DNA from: Rheinheimera pacifica
Lineage (GTDB): Bacteria; Pseudomonadota; Gammaproteobacteria; Enterobacterales; Alteromonadaceae
Direction of reading: 5' to 3'
Length of the DNA stretch: 64,000 nucleotides
Assembly: GCF_900108485.1 (NCBI RefSeq)
Contig: NZ_FNXF01000018.1
Span: forward strand, 29,315-93,314
Below the pieces are notes generated by a model. It worked only from the letters and a program-made list of their open reading frames with translations, was not told the origin of the DNA and made no database searches. Made by a program: the position numbers and the translations under genes. Position 1 is the first letter of the stretch. Each line of letters starts with the position of its first letter. Positions 17,476-25,803 of the stretch are shown here, piece by piece.

Positions 17476-18179
17476 TGTGCCAGCCCTTTAACGTTTGCGC
17501 CTTTTACTATCATCCACAGGCTAAGTGCCAACTCCCCGACTAACACCGGCAGCATGATCCAAGGGAATAACTTACCGGCAAAATCAGGTGCCAGCAGCAG
17601 TGCCAGGGTATTCACCAGATAACAGACACCGGCCAGGCCCAACATCAGGCCGAGTATTTTGGGAAATAGCTGCGATTTAACAATCAGATAGCCGCGGATA
17701 ACACAGGCCAGCGCAAAAAACAGTAAGCCAATGGCAAAACCGTAGCCGTGCAGCTGTATCGCCACATAAGCTAAGGCGTCGCGCTGCTCTGCAGAAAACG
17801 CGGTTAAATACATGCCACTGCCAGCCAGCAACAGCGGCACTATTAACGTAAGCTTATTGGCGACCAGTACGGCGGTTTGGATCAGGTTAAAACCGGTGGC
17901 GGTTAAATTAAGCGCGGCATTCACCCGCTTAAATAACAGATAAAACAGCACAATAATCGGGATGTCTAACAGCTGCATACAGAGATCAGCCACGATGCCG
18001 CTGCGCCAAAGCAGTGCTGAAGCGCCAATTTGTGCGGCGGTAGTAGCGGCATCGCCCGCGGCAACCAGGCTGCCACGCACTTGTGTTTCAGAAAACAGAC
18101 CTAAACCGATTATCAATAAATAACAGCAGCCGGCAAAACGCACATAGCGCTGTGACACTACAGCAGTAGCTGAGCTCAT
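17472..18179 (-). CDS. DUF4386-type membrane protein
   Basis: 235 residues with six hydrophobic spans. RYVRFAGCCYLLIIGLGLFSE at the N-terminus, the middle LLDIPIIVLFYLLFKRVN and LHGYGFAIGLLFFALACVIRGYL fit the DUF4386 family of unknown function. Overlaps the next gene by 4 bp. Confidence 0.75.
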   Translation of the reverse strand: MSSATAVVSQRYVRFAGCCYLLIIGLGLFSETQVRGSLVAAGDAATTAAQIGASALLWRSGIVADLCMQLLDIPIIVLFYLLFKRVNAALNLTATGFNLIQTAVLVANKLTLIVPLLLAGSGMYLTAFSAEQRDALAYVAIQLHGYGFAIGLLFFALACVIRGYLIVKSQLFPKILGLMLGLAGVCYLVNTLALLLAPDFAGKLFPWIMLPVLVGELALSLWMIVKGANVKGLAQ

Positions 18180-18495
18180 CGTTCACGCATCCTTGTAACT
18201 GGAGTAATTGGGTACCGCTCTGGCGGCGGCTGACATGATGCTGCGCGGAAAACCCGTTTTTGCCTACTGCCTTATTGTTACAAGGTATTTCTGCAGTAAC
18301 AGCACCACCTTGTTCAGCGTACACTGCCAGTCAAGTATGACCTTATCATCAACCGCTTTAGAAAAAGCGAGATACATTTCAATATTCTTCAGCGGGTATA
18401 CTGATGGCGTCATACAGCGCCACATTGGTACTGCTTACAGCAATCGCATAAGCGCGCCGGGGGAAACTAACGAGCTGCTGATTTAGTACTGATAT
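18180..18495. other. intergenic, no gene supported
   Basis: Short frames occur on both strands, but none has a Shine-Dalgarno sequence or a recognisable product. It should contain the promoter of the DUF4386-like pair. Confidence 0.4.
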
Positions 18496-19431
18496 CTAAC
18501 TGCCACAAAAAGTACGTTTATACTGCATGGGCGAGATAGACAGGTATTTTCTGAAGTTATGCCGCAGTGTTACGGCATTTTCAAAGCCGGAGCGCGCTGC
18601 AATTTCATCAATAGACAAGTCGGTAATTTCCAACAGCGATTTGGCGACTTCCAGCTTGCGCTCACTTAGCCATTGCAGCGCTGTTATGTTGTAGTTCTTG
18701 TTAAACTGCCGGTCAAAAGTGCGCCGGGTCATACTGGCCTTTTTTGCTATGTCATCAATGGTTATTACTGATGAAAGGTTATTGGTTGCCCAATCCAGTG
18801 CTTGTGAAATACCGGTTTTGGTCAGGGTAACCGGCTTTTCAACAAACTGCGCCTGGCCACCACTACGATGGGCGGGCAGCACCAGGCGCCGGGCTACACT
18901 GTTGGCACGGTGATAACCAAAGTCGCGGCGAATGACCTCTATACCCAAATCAATACCTGCCGCGCTACCGGCCGAACAGCCAACCATACCGTCATATTCG
19001 TACAAAATATTGTCCTGGTAACGGATGTGGGGAAAGCGTTGTTTAAACTGTTCGGCATAGCGCCAATGCGTAGTAGCAACCCGGTTATCTAATAACCCCG
19101 CCGCGGCCAATAAAAACGAGCCGGAGCAAAAGCTAATAATCCGGCCGCCGCGTTGATGATGCTCAAGCAACCCGGCAATTAACTTTTCTTCAGGTTGTAT
19201 TACCCCAACCGGAAAGCTGGGTATAACCAGCAAATCTGACAGCGGCAGAGTATCCACCATGTCGCACAACAGCGTACTACCAGCCAGGCCGGTGTAGCGC
19301 TGGCTCGACAACGAAACTATTTGCGTACGGTACCAGTCGGTAAATTCTGGTCGCGGCATGGCAAATAACTCTACCGCACAGCCTAGCTCAAATAATGACA
19401 ATTGTTCGGTTAATAGTATGGTTACCCGCAT
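18496..19431 (-). CDS. GlxA-family AraC-type transcriptional regulator
   Basis: 311 residues. An N-terminal DJ-1/PfpI-like domain (about 1-185) has the cysteine elbow SFCSGSFLLAAAG. The C-terminal AraC domain has two HTHs: ITIDDIAKKASMTRRTFDRQF, then SIDEIAARSGFENAVTLRHNF and the closing SPMQYKRTF. These regulators sense a small metabolite and switch on nearby genes. The divergent rhodanese gene 119 bp away is the likely target. Confidence 0.88.
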   Translation of the reverse strand: MRVTILLTEQLSLFELGCAVELFAMPRPEFTDWYRTQIVSLSSQRYTGLAGSTLLCDMVDTLPLSDLLVIPSFPVGVIQPEEKLIAGLLEHHQRGGRIISFCSGSFLLAAAGLLDNRVATTHWRYAEQFKQRFPHIRYQDNILYEYDGMVGCSAGSAAGIDLGIEVIRRDFGYHRANSVARRLVLPAHRSGGQAQFVEKPVTLTKTGISQALDWATNNLSSVITIDDIAKKASMTRRTFDRQFNKNYNITALQWLSERKLEVAKSLLEITDLSIDEIAARSGFENAVTLRHNFRKYLSISPMQYKRTFCGS

Positions 19432-19550
19432 GCTGCTATCTCAAATGAATTATGTCTGGATATTATCGAACATTGTCTATTTAGACAATTCCGCAAAATC
19501 CGGCCACGACTGATAATGCAGACTCCAAACCATGAGATGAGAGACCAAAC

Positions 19551-19949
19551 ATGCATTCAACAGTTGTCAGACCTAAGCCAGCCACCAGCGCAGAAGCACT
19601 GGCACATTTTCAACGTTTAATGGCATTTGAAACAGACTGTTGGGATGTGCACTATGCGCTTAACCATAATCTGCAGGACTTTGTGCTGCTCGACGTGCGC
19701 TCATTAGATACGGCAAAAAAAGGCTATATTGCCGGGGCTACGTTACTGCCCTATCCAACCATTAATGAAACCACCCTGAGCAGCTATCCTGACGATACCG
19801 TTTTTGTTGTATATTGCGCCGGCCCGCACTGCAACGCGACCGAGAAAGCCGCCGTAAAGCTGGCTAGGTTAGGCCGCGCGGTCAAAAAAATGATAGGCGG
19901 CGTAACAGGCTGGATTGATGAAGGCTTTGAGCTTATCAGTGATGTCTGA
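19551..19949 (+). CDS. rhodanese-like domain protein
   Basis: 132-residue single-domain sulfurtransferase fold: FVLLDVRS, GYIAGATLLPY, then the active-site loop VVYCAGPHCNATEKAA with Cys at the catalytic place, and MIGGVTGWIDEGFEL. The C-A-G-P-H-C loop has a second Cys nearby. Cytoplasmic. Divergent from the GlxA-type regulator, which probably controls it. Confidence 0.85.
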   Translation: MHSTVVRPKPATSAEALAHFQRLMAFETDCWDVHYALNHNLQDFVLLDVRSLDTAKKGYIAGATLLPYPTINETTLSSYPDDTVFVVYCAGPHCNATEKAAVKLARLGRAVKKMIGGVTGWIDEGFELISDV

Positions 19950-19964
19950 TGTTGTAATAAGGCC

Positions 19965-19986
19965 GGCACAGTTGCAAGACTGTGCC
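19965..19986 (+). terminator. hairpin after rhodanese gene
   Basis: GGCACAGT/ACTGTGCC, 8-bp perfect stem with a 6-base loop, 15 bp past the stop. No T-run, so termination is only possible. Confidence 0.35.
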
Positions 19987-20078
19987 ATGACGATGCCGGT
20001 GGATTGAGTATTATGCATGTACAAGCAAGATGGTTAGCCCTGGTCGGTGAGACGTTTGCTGCTCACGTGCAGGCCGTT

Positions 20079-20297
20079 TCAAAGCCCGGCCATAACCAGC
20101 TGCTTTATTTTTAACGCTTTCTCAAAATGGTCTAAGCGGTGGGTTTGGATCCACCAGGTAGCCGCTTCCATCAGTAGCGCCGGGTCGTCATTTTGGTTGG
20201 CAAAAAAGGCGTAAAAAGACAGCCCTACGGTTTCACCTTTGGTGAGTATTTTTTTATCACAAACAGCAATAATCTTTTCTCTTAACGTATCGCGCAT
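20079..20297 (-). CDS. small conserved protein, copy B (DUF6500-like)
   Basis: 72 residues, 66 of 72 identical to the protein at 8797-9015; starts [17 protein letters not shown]. The DNA of the two is also very similar, including a shared GTGGGTTTGGATCCACCAGG stretch on the plus strand. It lies just upstream of a decayed tRNA-Asp copy, so duplication may be linked to recombination at this tRNA array. Function unknown. Confidence 0.7.
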   Translation of the reverse strand: MRDTLREKIIAVCDKKILTKGETVGLSFYAFFANQNDDPALLMEAATWWIQTHRLDHFEKALKIKQLVMAGL

Positions 20298-20324
20298 AGA
20301 CTACCAATAATGATGTTGCTGCAG

Positions 20325-20353
20325 AAAACAAAAAACCAGCGTAATGCTGGCTT
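20325..20353 (-). terminator. terminator of the decayed tRNA-Asp copy
   Basis: On the minus strand, AAGCCAGCATTACGCTGGTT followed by a T-rich tail. It is a near copy of the terminator at 20461-20491. Confidence 0.6.
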
Positions 20354-20357
20354 AAAA

Positions 20358-20455
20358 TGGCAAAGCTTTCGGGACTCGGCCGCGCGCTTTGTGGCTTTTG
20401 GCATGACAGGCCGGCTAAGCTTGTAATAGAGAGCAACCGGCTGAACTACTGCTCA
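20358..20455 (-). pseudogene. decayed tRNA-Asp
   Basis: Pieces of the two intact tRNA-Asp genes are recognisable in order. The 3' end has TGGC and GGGACTCG, the anticodon arm is CATGACAGGCCGG with the GTC anticodon kept, and the D-arm/5' end is AACCGGCTGAACTACTGCTC. They are broken by insertions and by substitutions in the acceptor stem. It cannot fold as a tRNA. Confidence 0.65.
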
Positions 20456-20460
20456 GGCTA

Positions 20461-20491
20461 AAAAAACAAAAAACCAGCTTAATGCTGGCTT
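20461..20491 (-). terminator. tRNA-Asp terminator
   Basis: Minus strand AAGCCAGC-ATTAA-GCTGG followed by TTTTTTGTTTTTT, 5 bp past the CCA end of the tRNA. Confidence 0.8.
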
Positions 20492-20495
20492 AAAG

Positions 20496-20572
20496 TGGCG
20501 GAGCGGACGGGACTCGAACCCGCGACCCCCGGCGTGACAGGCCGGTATTCTAACCGACTGAACTACCGCTCC
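20496..20572 (-). tRNA. tRNA-Asp (GTC)
   Basis: 77 nt including the encoded CCA. Acceptor GGAGCGG pairs with CCGCTCC; the D-loop has TTCAGTCGGTTAGAA, the anticodon loop is CTGTCAC (GTC), and the T-arm is CGGGTTCGAGTCCCG. Identical to the copy at 20601. Confidence 0.97.
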
Positions 20573-20600
20573 GGAATCAGACAAGCAGTGTAAGGCTTAG

Positions 20601-20677
20601 TGGCGGAGCGGACGGGACTCGAACCCGCGACCCCCGGCGTGACAGGCCGGTATTCTAACCGACTGAACTACCGCTCC
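20601..20677 (-). tRNA. tRNA-Asp (GTC)
   Basis: 77 nt with encoded CCA, same sequence as the copy at 20496-20572, transcribed first of the pair. The spacer of 28 nt between them suggests one transcript. Confidence 0.97.
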
Positions 20678-20785
20678 GCACCAATTGCGCTGCAGAATTT
20701 CGTTTGGGTATCCTGCAGTGCGGCGGGAATGATACGGATTAGCCGAAAGGCCGTCAACACCTTTTTTGCCGCTTTTGCCTAATCC

Positions 20786-22249
20786 TTAATCATCCGGTAA
20801 GGTCAGATCCAGAATGTCATCCATATCGTTGTTTTTTTGTGCATTCGTGCTGTTTTTATCTGTTGCAGGCTTATTTTTTTCCGCTGTTGCCGCAACGGGC
20901 TGAGCCTTGGCGTCTTTTTTACGCCAGAACTGTAAATCGGCTAATTTCTTGTCTGTCATTACAAACCAGATAGCAAAACCACCACCAAACAGAATAAATA
21001 AGTTAGCACCAATGACCAACCCCCAGGGAAACTCAGGCACAGGCTCGGCTTGCTCGGCGGCAATTTCATCTTTAACTTTCTGCGGCAAATCTGCCAGTAC
21101 CGGCGCGTCTAATACCGGCCGGTTAACCACAAAACTCACTTCGGGCAAATTAAGCATAAATTCGCGGCCATCTTGCATCTCGCCAAAAGCGGCCACCTCT
21201 AAAATGTAGCTACCATGGCCACGGTTATGCAGTTTAAGCTCCCGTGGTGAGGTGCCAGGCTCATTCAGCGCAAACGACTCTATCTCGCCACTGGGATAAC
21301 GTACTCTGCCCTGCAGCAACACTGACGCGGCATTCACACTATCGTCGGTTACCCGAAACAACACCTGATGCGGTATAGCCTGCTGCTGAGGTTTATCGTC
21401 AGCCAGCGCAGCCGCTGCGGTAATATCTGCTACTATTGGCGCGGGCTTTAAAACCACGGGAGCCTGCTCTACTTCACGAGTGTATAAAGGTGTGCGCACT
21501 ATATATTTAGGCGTCCATTCACCGGCCACAAACTTTAGCTGAAACTCGCCGGTAAAAATGCCGTCACGGGAGCGCTCATCATAGCCTTTACCGTCATCAC
21601 GAAATTGCGCTACCTGCACCACGCCGCGGCCAAAGTTGTCGTAGTCAGCATTATTGGTGCTGACAAAGATCACTTCCAGCGCCAGTACTTCGTTAAAGTC
21701 TTTGGCTGTAATAGGCTGATCGCCATTGGTTAAGCGTGCGGTGATCTTAACGGTTTCGCCTACCATCAGGTTGGTAGGTAACGGCTCTACGTTTAGTTGA
21801 ATGTCGCTTAGCAACATAATACGGCTTTCAGGCAGCAGGCGGCCAATGGCCTGCCAGGGACCCGGCATCGGGTTTTTAATCTGAATTAAATCGTAACTGC
21901 TGGCGTCATGCCAGCGCACCTGCTGGGCTTCAGCAGTATTAAAATGAATTTTGCTGCCATCCGGCTTTACCAGCACTACAGATGCCGAGCCGCGGCGGCG
22001 AAACAACAGCAGGGTAATTTCGTCTACTTTATCATCAATACGAAAACGGTTATCAAACAGCGAAATCTGGTTTTTTGTAGGTAAATCACTTAATAGCGTA
22101 AAACCACTTTCGTGCAGGGTTTTCTCATCAACAGCCTCTGTGACTTCTGTTACCGGAGCCACAGCGTCAGGCGGCGCGTCTTGCATGGCGCTAAGCGGGA
22201 GGCTGCAAAGCAATAAACCTAATGCTGCTATCAGTTTCGCCACAGGCAA
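20786..22249 (-). CDS. TIGR03503-type exported membrane protein
   Basis: 487 residues. A signal peptide (MPVAKLIAALGLLLCSLPLSA), a long periplasmic region with beta-sandwich character (DDKVDEITLLLFRRRGSASVVLVKPDG..; DDGKGYDERSRDGIFTGEF), one membrane span near 425-445 (WGLVIGANLFILFGGGFAIWF) and a charged cytoplasmic tail. This resembles the uncharacterised TIGR03503 family found in Vibrio and Shewanella relatives. The DGxGxDxxxxDGI stretch looks like a calcium-binding loop of the type in VWA-adjacent domains. It overlaps the dnaQ 3' end by 19 bp on the same strand. Confidence 0.75.
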   Translation of the reverse strand: MPVAKLIAALGLLLCSLPLSAMQDAPPDAVAPVTEVTEAVDEKTLHESGFTLLSDLPTKNQISLFDNRFRIDDKVDEITLLLFRRRGSASVVLVKPDGSKIHFNTAEAQQVRWHDASSYDLIQIKNPMPGPWQAIGRLLPESRIMLLSDIQLNVEPLPTNLMVGETVKITARLTNGDQPITAKDFNEVLALEVIFVSTNNADYDNFGRGVVQVAQFRDDGKGYDERSRDGIFTGEFQLKFVAGEWTPKYIVRTPLYTREVEQAPVVLKPAPIVADITAAAALADDKPQQQAIPHQVLFRVTDDSVNAASVLLQGRVRYPSGEIESFALNEPGTSPRELKLHNRGHGSYILEVAAFGEMQDGREFMLNLPEVSFVVNRPVLDAPVLADLPQKVKDEIAAEQAEPVPEFPWGLVIGANLFILFGGGFAIWFVMTDKKLADLQFWRKKDAKAQPVAATAEKNKPATDKNSTNAQKNNDMDDILDLTLPDD

Positions 22250-22932
22250 CTGCCTCCCTTTTTTTGTACCAGATCCAGCCGGCTTTCATGCGCGGCCAGT
22301 TCCTCTGCAGTTGCCTGCAGCACCTTTAACCGGCCGCTGCGCTGTATTGCCACCGGGCCACCGTCGCCGTCTGTGCCGTCTTGCTCGTTTGCCAGGTTTA
22401 AACTTACCTGGCCGCCGGTCATCAGCAGATAAACATCCGCTAAAATTTCAGCATCCAGTAAAGCGCCGTGCAGGGTACGATGGCTGTTATTAATATCATA
22501 ACGGCGGCACAGTGCATCGAGGTTGTTCTTTTGGCCTGGGTGCAGTTCCCGCGCCATTAATAAGGTATCCAGAATGGCGCAATAGTCGCCAACCGGTGCC
22601 AGTTGCGGATGCAACAGGGAAAACTCGTGATTAATAAAGCCGACGTCAAACGCAGCGTTATGGATCACCAGCTCGGCACCATGAATATAGTCATAAAAAT
22701 TTCTGGCGATATCACGAAATTTGGGTTCATGTTTTAACCGCTCGTTGGTAATACCGTGCACGGCAACGGCTTCAGCGTCAATAATCCGCTCGGGGTTAAT
22801 GTAAACATGAAAATTATTGCCGGTAAAACGCCGGTTTATCAGCTCTACGCAACCTATTTCAATAATACGGTGGCCGTCTTTGGGGTTTAGACCAGTAGTT
22901 TCAGTGTCGAGAATAATTTGTCTTTTAGCCAT
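22231..22932 (-). CDS. dnaQ: DNA polymerase III epsilon subunit, proofreading exonuclease
   Basis: 233 residues, DEDDh exonuclease: ExoI motif LDTETTGLNP, ExoII region IHNAAFDVGF, ExoIII HGALLDAEILADVYL. It removes mismatched 3' ends and binds the alpha subunit through the C-terminal tail. Divergent from rnhA with 65 bp between starts, the arrangement also known in E. coli. Confidence 0.97.
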   Translation of the reverse strand: MAKRQIILDTETTGLNPKDGHRIIEIGCVELINRRFTGNNFHVYINPERIIDAEAVAVHGITNERLKHEPKFRDIARNFYDYIHGAELVIHNAAFDVGFINHEFSLLHPQLAPVGDYCAILDTLLMARELHPGQKNNLDALCRRYDINNSHRTLHGALLDAEILADVYLLMTGGQVSLNLANEQDGTDGDGGPVAIQRSGRLKVLQATAEELAAHESRLDLVQKKGGSCLWRN

Positions 22933-22997
22933 GGCAGTTTCGTTTTTTACAGCATTTGGGTTAGATTATACGCCGTTTTGGTTTGAGGAAAGGCTTT

Positions 22998-23474
22998 ATG
23001 CGCAAAACAGTTGCGATCTATACCGACGGCTCCTGCCTGGGTAACCCCGGCCCGGGCGGCTACGGTGCTGTGCTGCTGTATAAACAGCATCGCAAAGAGT
23101 TAAGCGGCGGCTACAAACTTACCACCAATAACCGTATGGAGCTGTTAGCCGCTATTGTTGCGCTGGAGAGTTTAAAAGATAGTTGCGATGTGGATTTAAC
23201 CACCGACAGCCAGTATGTGCGTTTGGGTATTACGCAATGGCTGGCCGGCTGGAAGCGTAATAACTGGAAAACCAGCCAGAGACAGCCGGTGAAAAATCAG
23301 GATTTATGGCAGCGGCTGGATACTGCCGCCTCAGCCCACAAAGTTAACTGGCACTGGGTAAAAGGCCATGCCGGCCACCCGGAGAACGAGCGTTGTGATG
23401 TATTAGCCCGCAGCGCGGCAGAGGCGAAACCCACTACTGTAGATACGGCGTTTGAGTTAAGCGCTAAAACTTAA
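22998..23474 (+). CDS. rnhA: ribonuclease HI
   Basis: 158 residues. The ATG at 22998 follows GAGGAAAGG; the TTG at 22983 is rejected because [21 protein letters not shown] is the family start. Catalytic Asp in YTDGSC, Glu in NRMELLA, Asp in TTDSQY, and the later His/Asp region [13 protein letters not shown] are all present. It degrades RNA in RNA:DNA hybrids. Confidence 0.97.
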   Translation: MRKTVAIYTDGSCLGNPGPGGYGAVLLYKQHRKELSGGYKLTTNNRMELLAAIVALESLKDSCDVDLTTDSQYVRLGITQWLAGWKRNNWKTSQRQPVKNQDLWQRLDTAASAHKVNWHWVKGHAGHPENERCDVLARSAAEAKPTTVDTAFELSAKT

Positions 23475-23481
23475 TCAAATC

Positions 23482-23595
23482 GTCAACTGCTTGCGCTGCA
23501 ACACTCGCCTTGGCTCATCACAGCAACTCGCTACCGCTTGCGCGTTCGCTCAGACACTCTGTGATGACCAAATCGAGGCTCCAGCCGCAGTTGAC
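23482..23595. repeat. long imperfect palindrome between convergent genes
   Basis: GTCAACTGC (23482-23490) pairs with GCAGTTGAC (23587-23595), and inside it CATCACAG (23516-23523) pairs with CTGTGATG (23559-23566). The structure fills most of the gap between rnhA and the peroxidase gene. It may serve as a two-way transcription stop or be a dispersed repeat. Confidence 0.45.
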
Positions 23596-23655
23596 TGGAT
23601 AGGCGAATTAATTAGGCAATAGCTTTTACACCCGCTTAAGCAGTTGACCTACACC

Positions 23656-24240
23656 CTACTCGCCAGCTTTTATCGGTGCTTCAGTACCGGCATTTGCGGC
23701 TAACATTTTTTCCAGTTCAGCGATAAAAGCTTTATCGTCCGGCGCGGTGCGGCTGCCGAAATGCTTTACTGTTTGCTCGTCGCTGCTTACCAGATACTTA
23801 TTAAAATTCCAGCTTGGTGCTTCCCCGGTTTTGGCAATTAAAGCTTTAAATACCGGGTTGGCATCATCGCCTTTTACCTTAGAGCTGGCAAACATCGGAA
23901 ATTTTACGCCGTAAGTTAAGTAACACACCTCTGCCGTTTTTTCGGCATCGTCATATTCCTGCATAAAGCTGTCCGACGGAAACCCCAGTATCACTAAACC
24001 TTTGTCCTGATACTTTTGATGTAAAGCCTCAAGGCCTTCAAACTGTTTGGTAAAACCACATTTACTGGCCGTATTCACCACCAGCAGGGTTTTGCCTTTG
24101 TAGCTGTCGCATAAATCTACGCTCTCACGCGTATTTAACTGCTGCATAGAATGGCCGAGAATTTCACCACACTGGTTAGCCGTAGCAGGCATAGCCAGTA
24201 AACCGCAAGCTAAGGCTACGGCGCTTAGTAATGTTTTCAT
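23656..24240 (-). CDS. glutathione peroxidase-family protein, exported
   Basis: 194 residues with a signal peptide (MKTLLSAVALACGLLAMPATA), so probably periplasmic. The peroxidatic Cys is in NTASKCGFTKQFEGLEALH, and the Trp/Asn of the catalytic set in SWNFNKYL. The usual FPCNQF motif is FPSDSF here, so the Gln of the tetrad and the nearby Cys are both Ser. A Cys in AEVCYLTYG could act as resolving Cys. Reduces peroxides, probably with thioredoxin-like donors. Confidence 0.85.
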   Translation of the reverse strand: MKTLLSAVALACGLLAMPATANQCGEILGHSMQQLNTRESVDLCDSYKGKTLLVVNTASKCGFTKQFEGLEALHQKYQDKGLVILGFPSDSFMQEYDDAEKTAEVCYLTYGVKFPMFASSKVKGDDANPVFKALIAKTGEAPSWNFNKYLVSSDEQTVKHFGSRTAPDDKAFIAELEKMLAANAGTEAPIKAGE

Positions 24241-24423
24241 TTTTCATCTCCTGTAGGGTTCGCACTTAAGGCCAACAACTGTTACGCAGCATAACCTAAA
24301 GCCGATCTGTTTGCCCAAACCGATAAAAATTCACGTGTGTTTTTTTTGCTATCCGCTATCATCCGCTTCCTTTTTTTGGCGGCTCTCGTATGCTAAGCCA
24401 GAACAGCTTACTCAAGGATCGCT

Positions 24424-25464
24424 ATGCGCATTTGTTTTTTAATGTACCCGTGGGACAAAGTTTATCCAGACGGCGACAGCACCATTCGGATGATCCACGA
24501 AGCGGTCAGCCGCGGCCATACGGTAGCCATTACCCATGCTACCAACTTAACCGTGCGGGATAGTATTGCCCAGGCGTTTTGCAAAGTGTTTGTTAAAGGC
24601 CAGAAAGTATCCAGCAATATCGCCAGCTTTTATCGTAACGCGCAGTTTAATCAGCAAAAGCTGCCGTTAGCGGCCTTTGATGCCATTTTTATCCGGTTAA
24701 ACCCGCCACTAGACCCGATAGTGCTTAATTTTTTGGACTCGGTGCGCGAAGACACCTTTATTATGAATGATTTAGATGGTGTGCGTATTGCCAACAACAA
24801 GATGTATACCGCGTCCTTGCACGATCCGGACAACGAGTTTATTCCGGTGACGCATGTATCAAAAAACAAGGATTATCTGGCGCGGGTGCTGGCAGAGTCT
24901 CCCAACGATAAAATGATTTTAAAACCACTAAATGGCTATGGTGGCAAAGGCGTTATTTTGCTGGAAAAATCTGCCGCGCAAAGCGCCCGCTCGTTACTGG
25001 ATTTTTATATTGGCGACACCGAGCGCGGCAATTACGTTATTTTGCAGGAATATGTTGAAGGCGCTGAACTGGGCGATATCCGTATTTTAATGCTAAACGG
25101 TAAACCTATAGGTGCTATGCGCCGTATTCCGCCGGCAGATGATGTACGTTCTAACGTGCATGCCGGCGGCACTGTGGTTAAACATCAACTAACCGAACAG
25201 GAAAAACGCTTGTGTGCTCATATAGGCCCTAAGCTTGCCCGCGACGGTTTATTTTTTGCTGGCATAGACGTAATTAACGGCAAATTGATTGAAGTCAATG
25301 TAATGAGCCCTGGCGGTATTGCCCGGATTAACCGGTTAAATAGCGTGCGCCTGCAAGAGAAAGTTATTGATTTTATTGAGCATATGGTAAGCAGTAAAAC
25401 CCAGTTATCGCCACGTAAGCAGGTGTTCAGGCCACTGCTGAGTGATGCTGAAACTGTTATTTGA
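24424..25464 (+). CDS. glutathione synthetase-like ATP-grasp ligase
   Basis: 346 residues with the prokaryotic GSH-synthase layout. The N-terminal domain is MRICFLMYPWDKVYPDGDST.., with FIRLNPPLDP matching the GshB MRKDPPFD region and MNDLDGVRIANNKMYT the Asn-rich segment. The ATP-grasp part has ILKPLNGYGGKGVILL, LQEYVEGAELGDIRILM and GIDVINGKLIEVNVMSPGGI. It is divergent enough from E. coli GshB that another gamma-Glu or peptide substrate is possible. AAGGA lies 5 bases before the ATG. The neighbouring peroxidase on the other strand fits a thiol/redox theme. Confidence 0.75.
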   Translation: MRICFLMYPWDKVYPDGDSTIRMIHEAVSRGHTVAITHATNLTVRDSIAQAFCKVFVKGQKVSSNIASFYRNAQFNQQKLPLAAFDAIFIRLNPPLDPIVLNFLDSVREDTFIMNDLDGVRIANNKMYTASLHDPDNEFIPVTHVSKNKDYLARVLAESPNDKMILKPLNGYGGKGVILLEKSAAQSARSLLDFYIGDTERGNYVILQEYVEGAELGDIRILMLNGKPIGAMRRIPPADDVRSNVHAGGTVVKHQLTEQEKRLCAHIGPKLARDGLFFAGIDVINGKLIEVNVMSPGGIARINRLNSVRLQEKVIDFIEHMVSSKTQLSPRKQVFRPLLSDAETVI

Positions 25465-25552
25465 AAAATTTTTATCGTCTGTAAAAAAATAATTCACTGT
25501 TTAAAACCGGTAAATCTCGGTAAATAAGCAAAAAAAAATCTGAGGTGCGCTT

Positions 25553-25747
25553 ATGTCACAGGTAGAAAGCAACGATTTTGAACTGGATGACTTAACGGAT
25601 GAAGTTGAGATCGTCAAAGATGTATCATCAAAAGATCAAAAAGCAAAACAAAAGCTGGAGGCCCGGCGGCGCATAGATGATCTGCTGGAGCAAAAACGCT
25701 TGCGTCAGTTACTGGATGACTGGGATCTGGATGATACAGAGGCATAA
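25553..25747 (+). CDS. PA3496-type small acidic protein
   Basis: 64 residues. An acidic N-terminus (FELDDLTDEVE) is followed by a charged helix KQKLEARRRIDDLLEQKRLRQLLDDW, the layout of PA3496-type putative envelope integrity proteins. TGAGGTG before the ATG. Its role is not established. A strong terminator follows directly. Confidence 0.7.
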   Translation: MSQVESNDFELDDLTDEVEIVKDVSSKDQKAKQKLEARRRIDDLLEQKRLRQLLDDWDLDDTEA

Positions 25748-25780
25748 AAAAAACGGGCGTGTTAAGCGCCCGTTTTTTTT
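25746..25780. terminator. bidirectional terminator
   Basis: ACGGGCG/CGCCCGT stem with A-run on one side and T-run on the other. It serves the PA3496-like gene and the convergent fabB. Confidence 0.9.
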
Positions 25781-25803
25781 ATCTGTAGTGCCAGCCGGGG
25801 CTA

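Noticed and set aside
18208..18486. Plus-strand ORF of 92 codons
   Set aside because: No Shine-Dalgarno sequence, unusual composition and overlap with another short frame; not supported as a gene.
20600..20782. Plus-strand frame of 60 codons starting MAERTGLEPATPGVTG
   Set aside because: It is the complement of the tRNA-Asp gene, a common false ORF.
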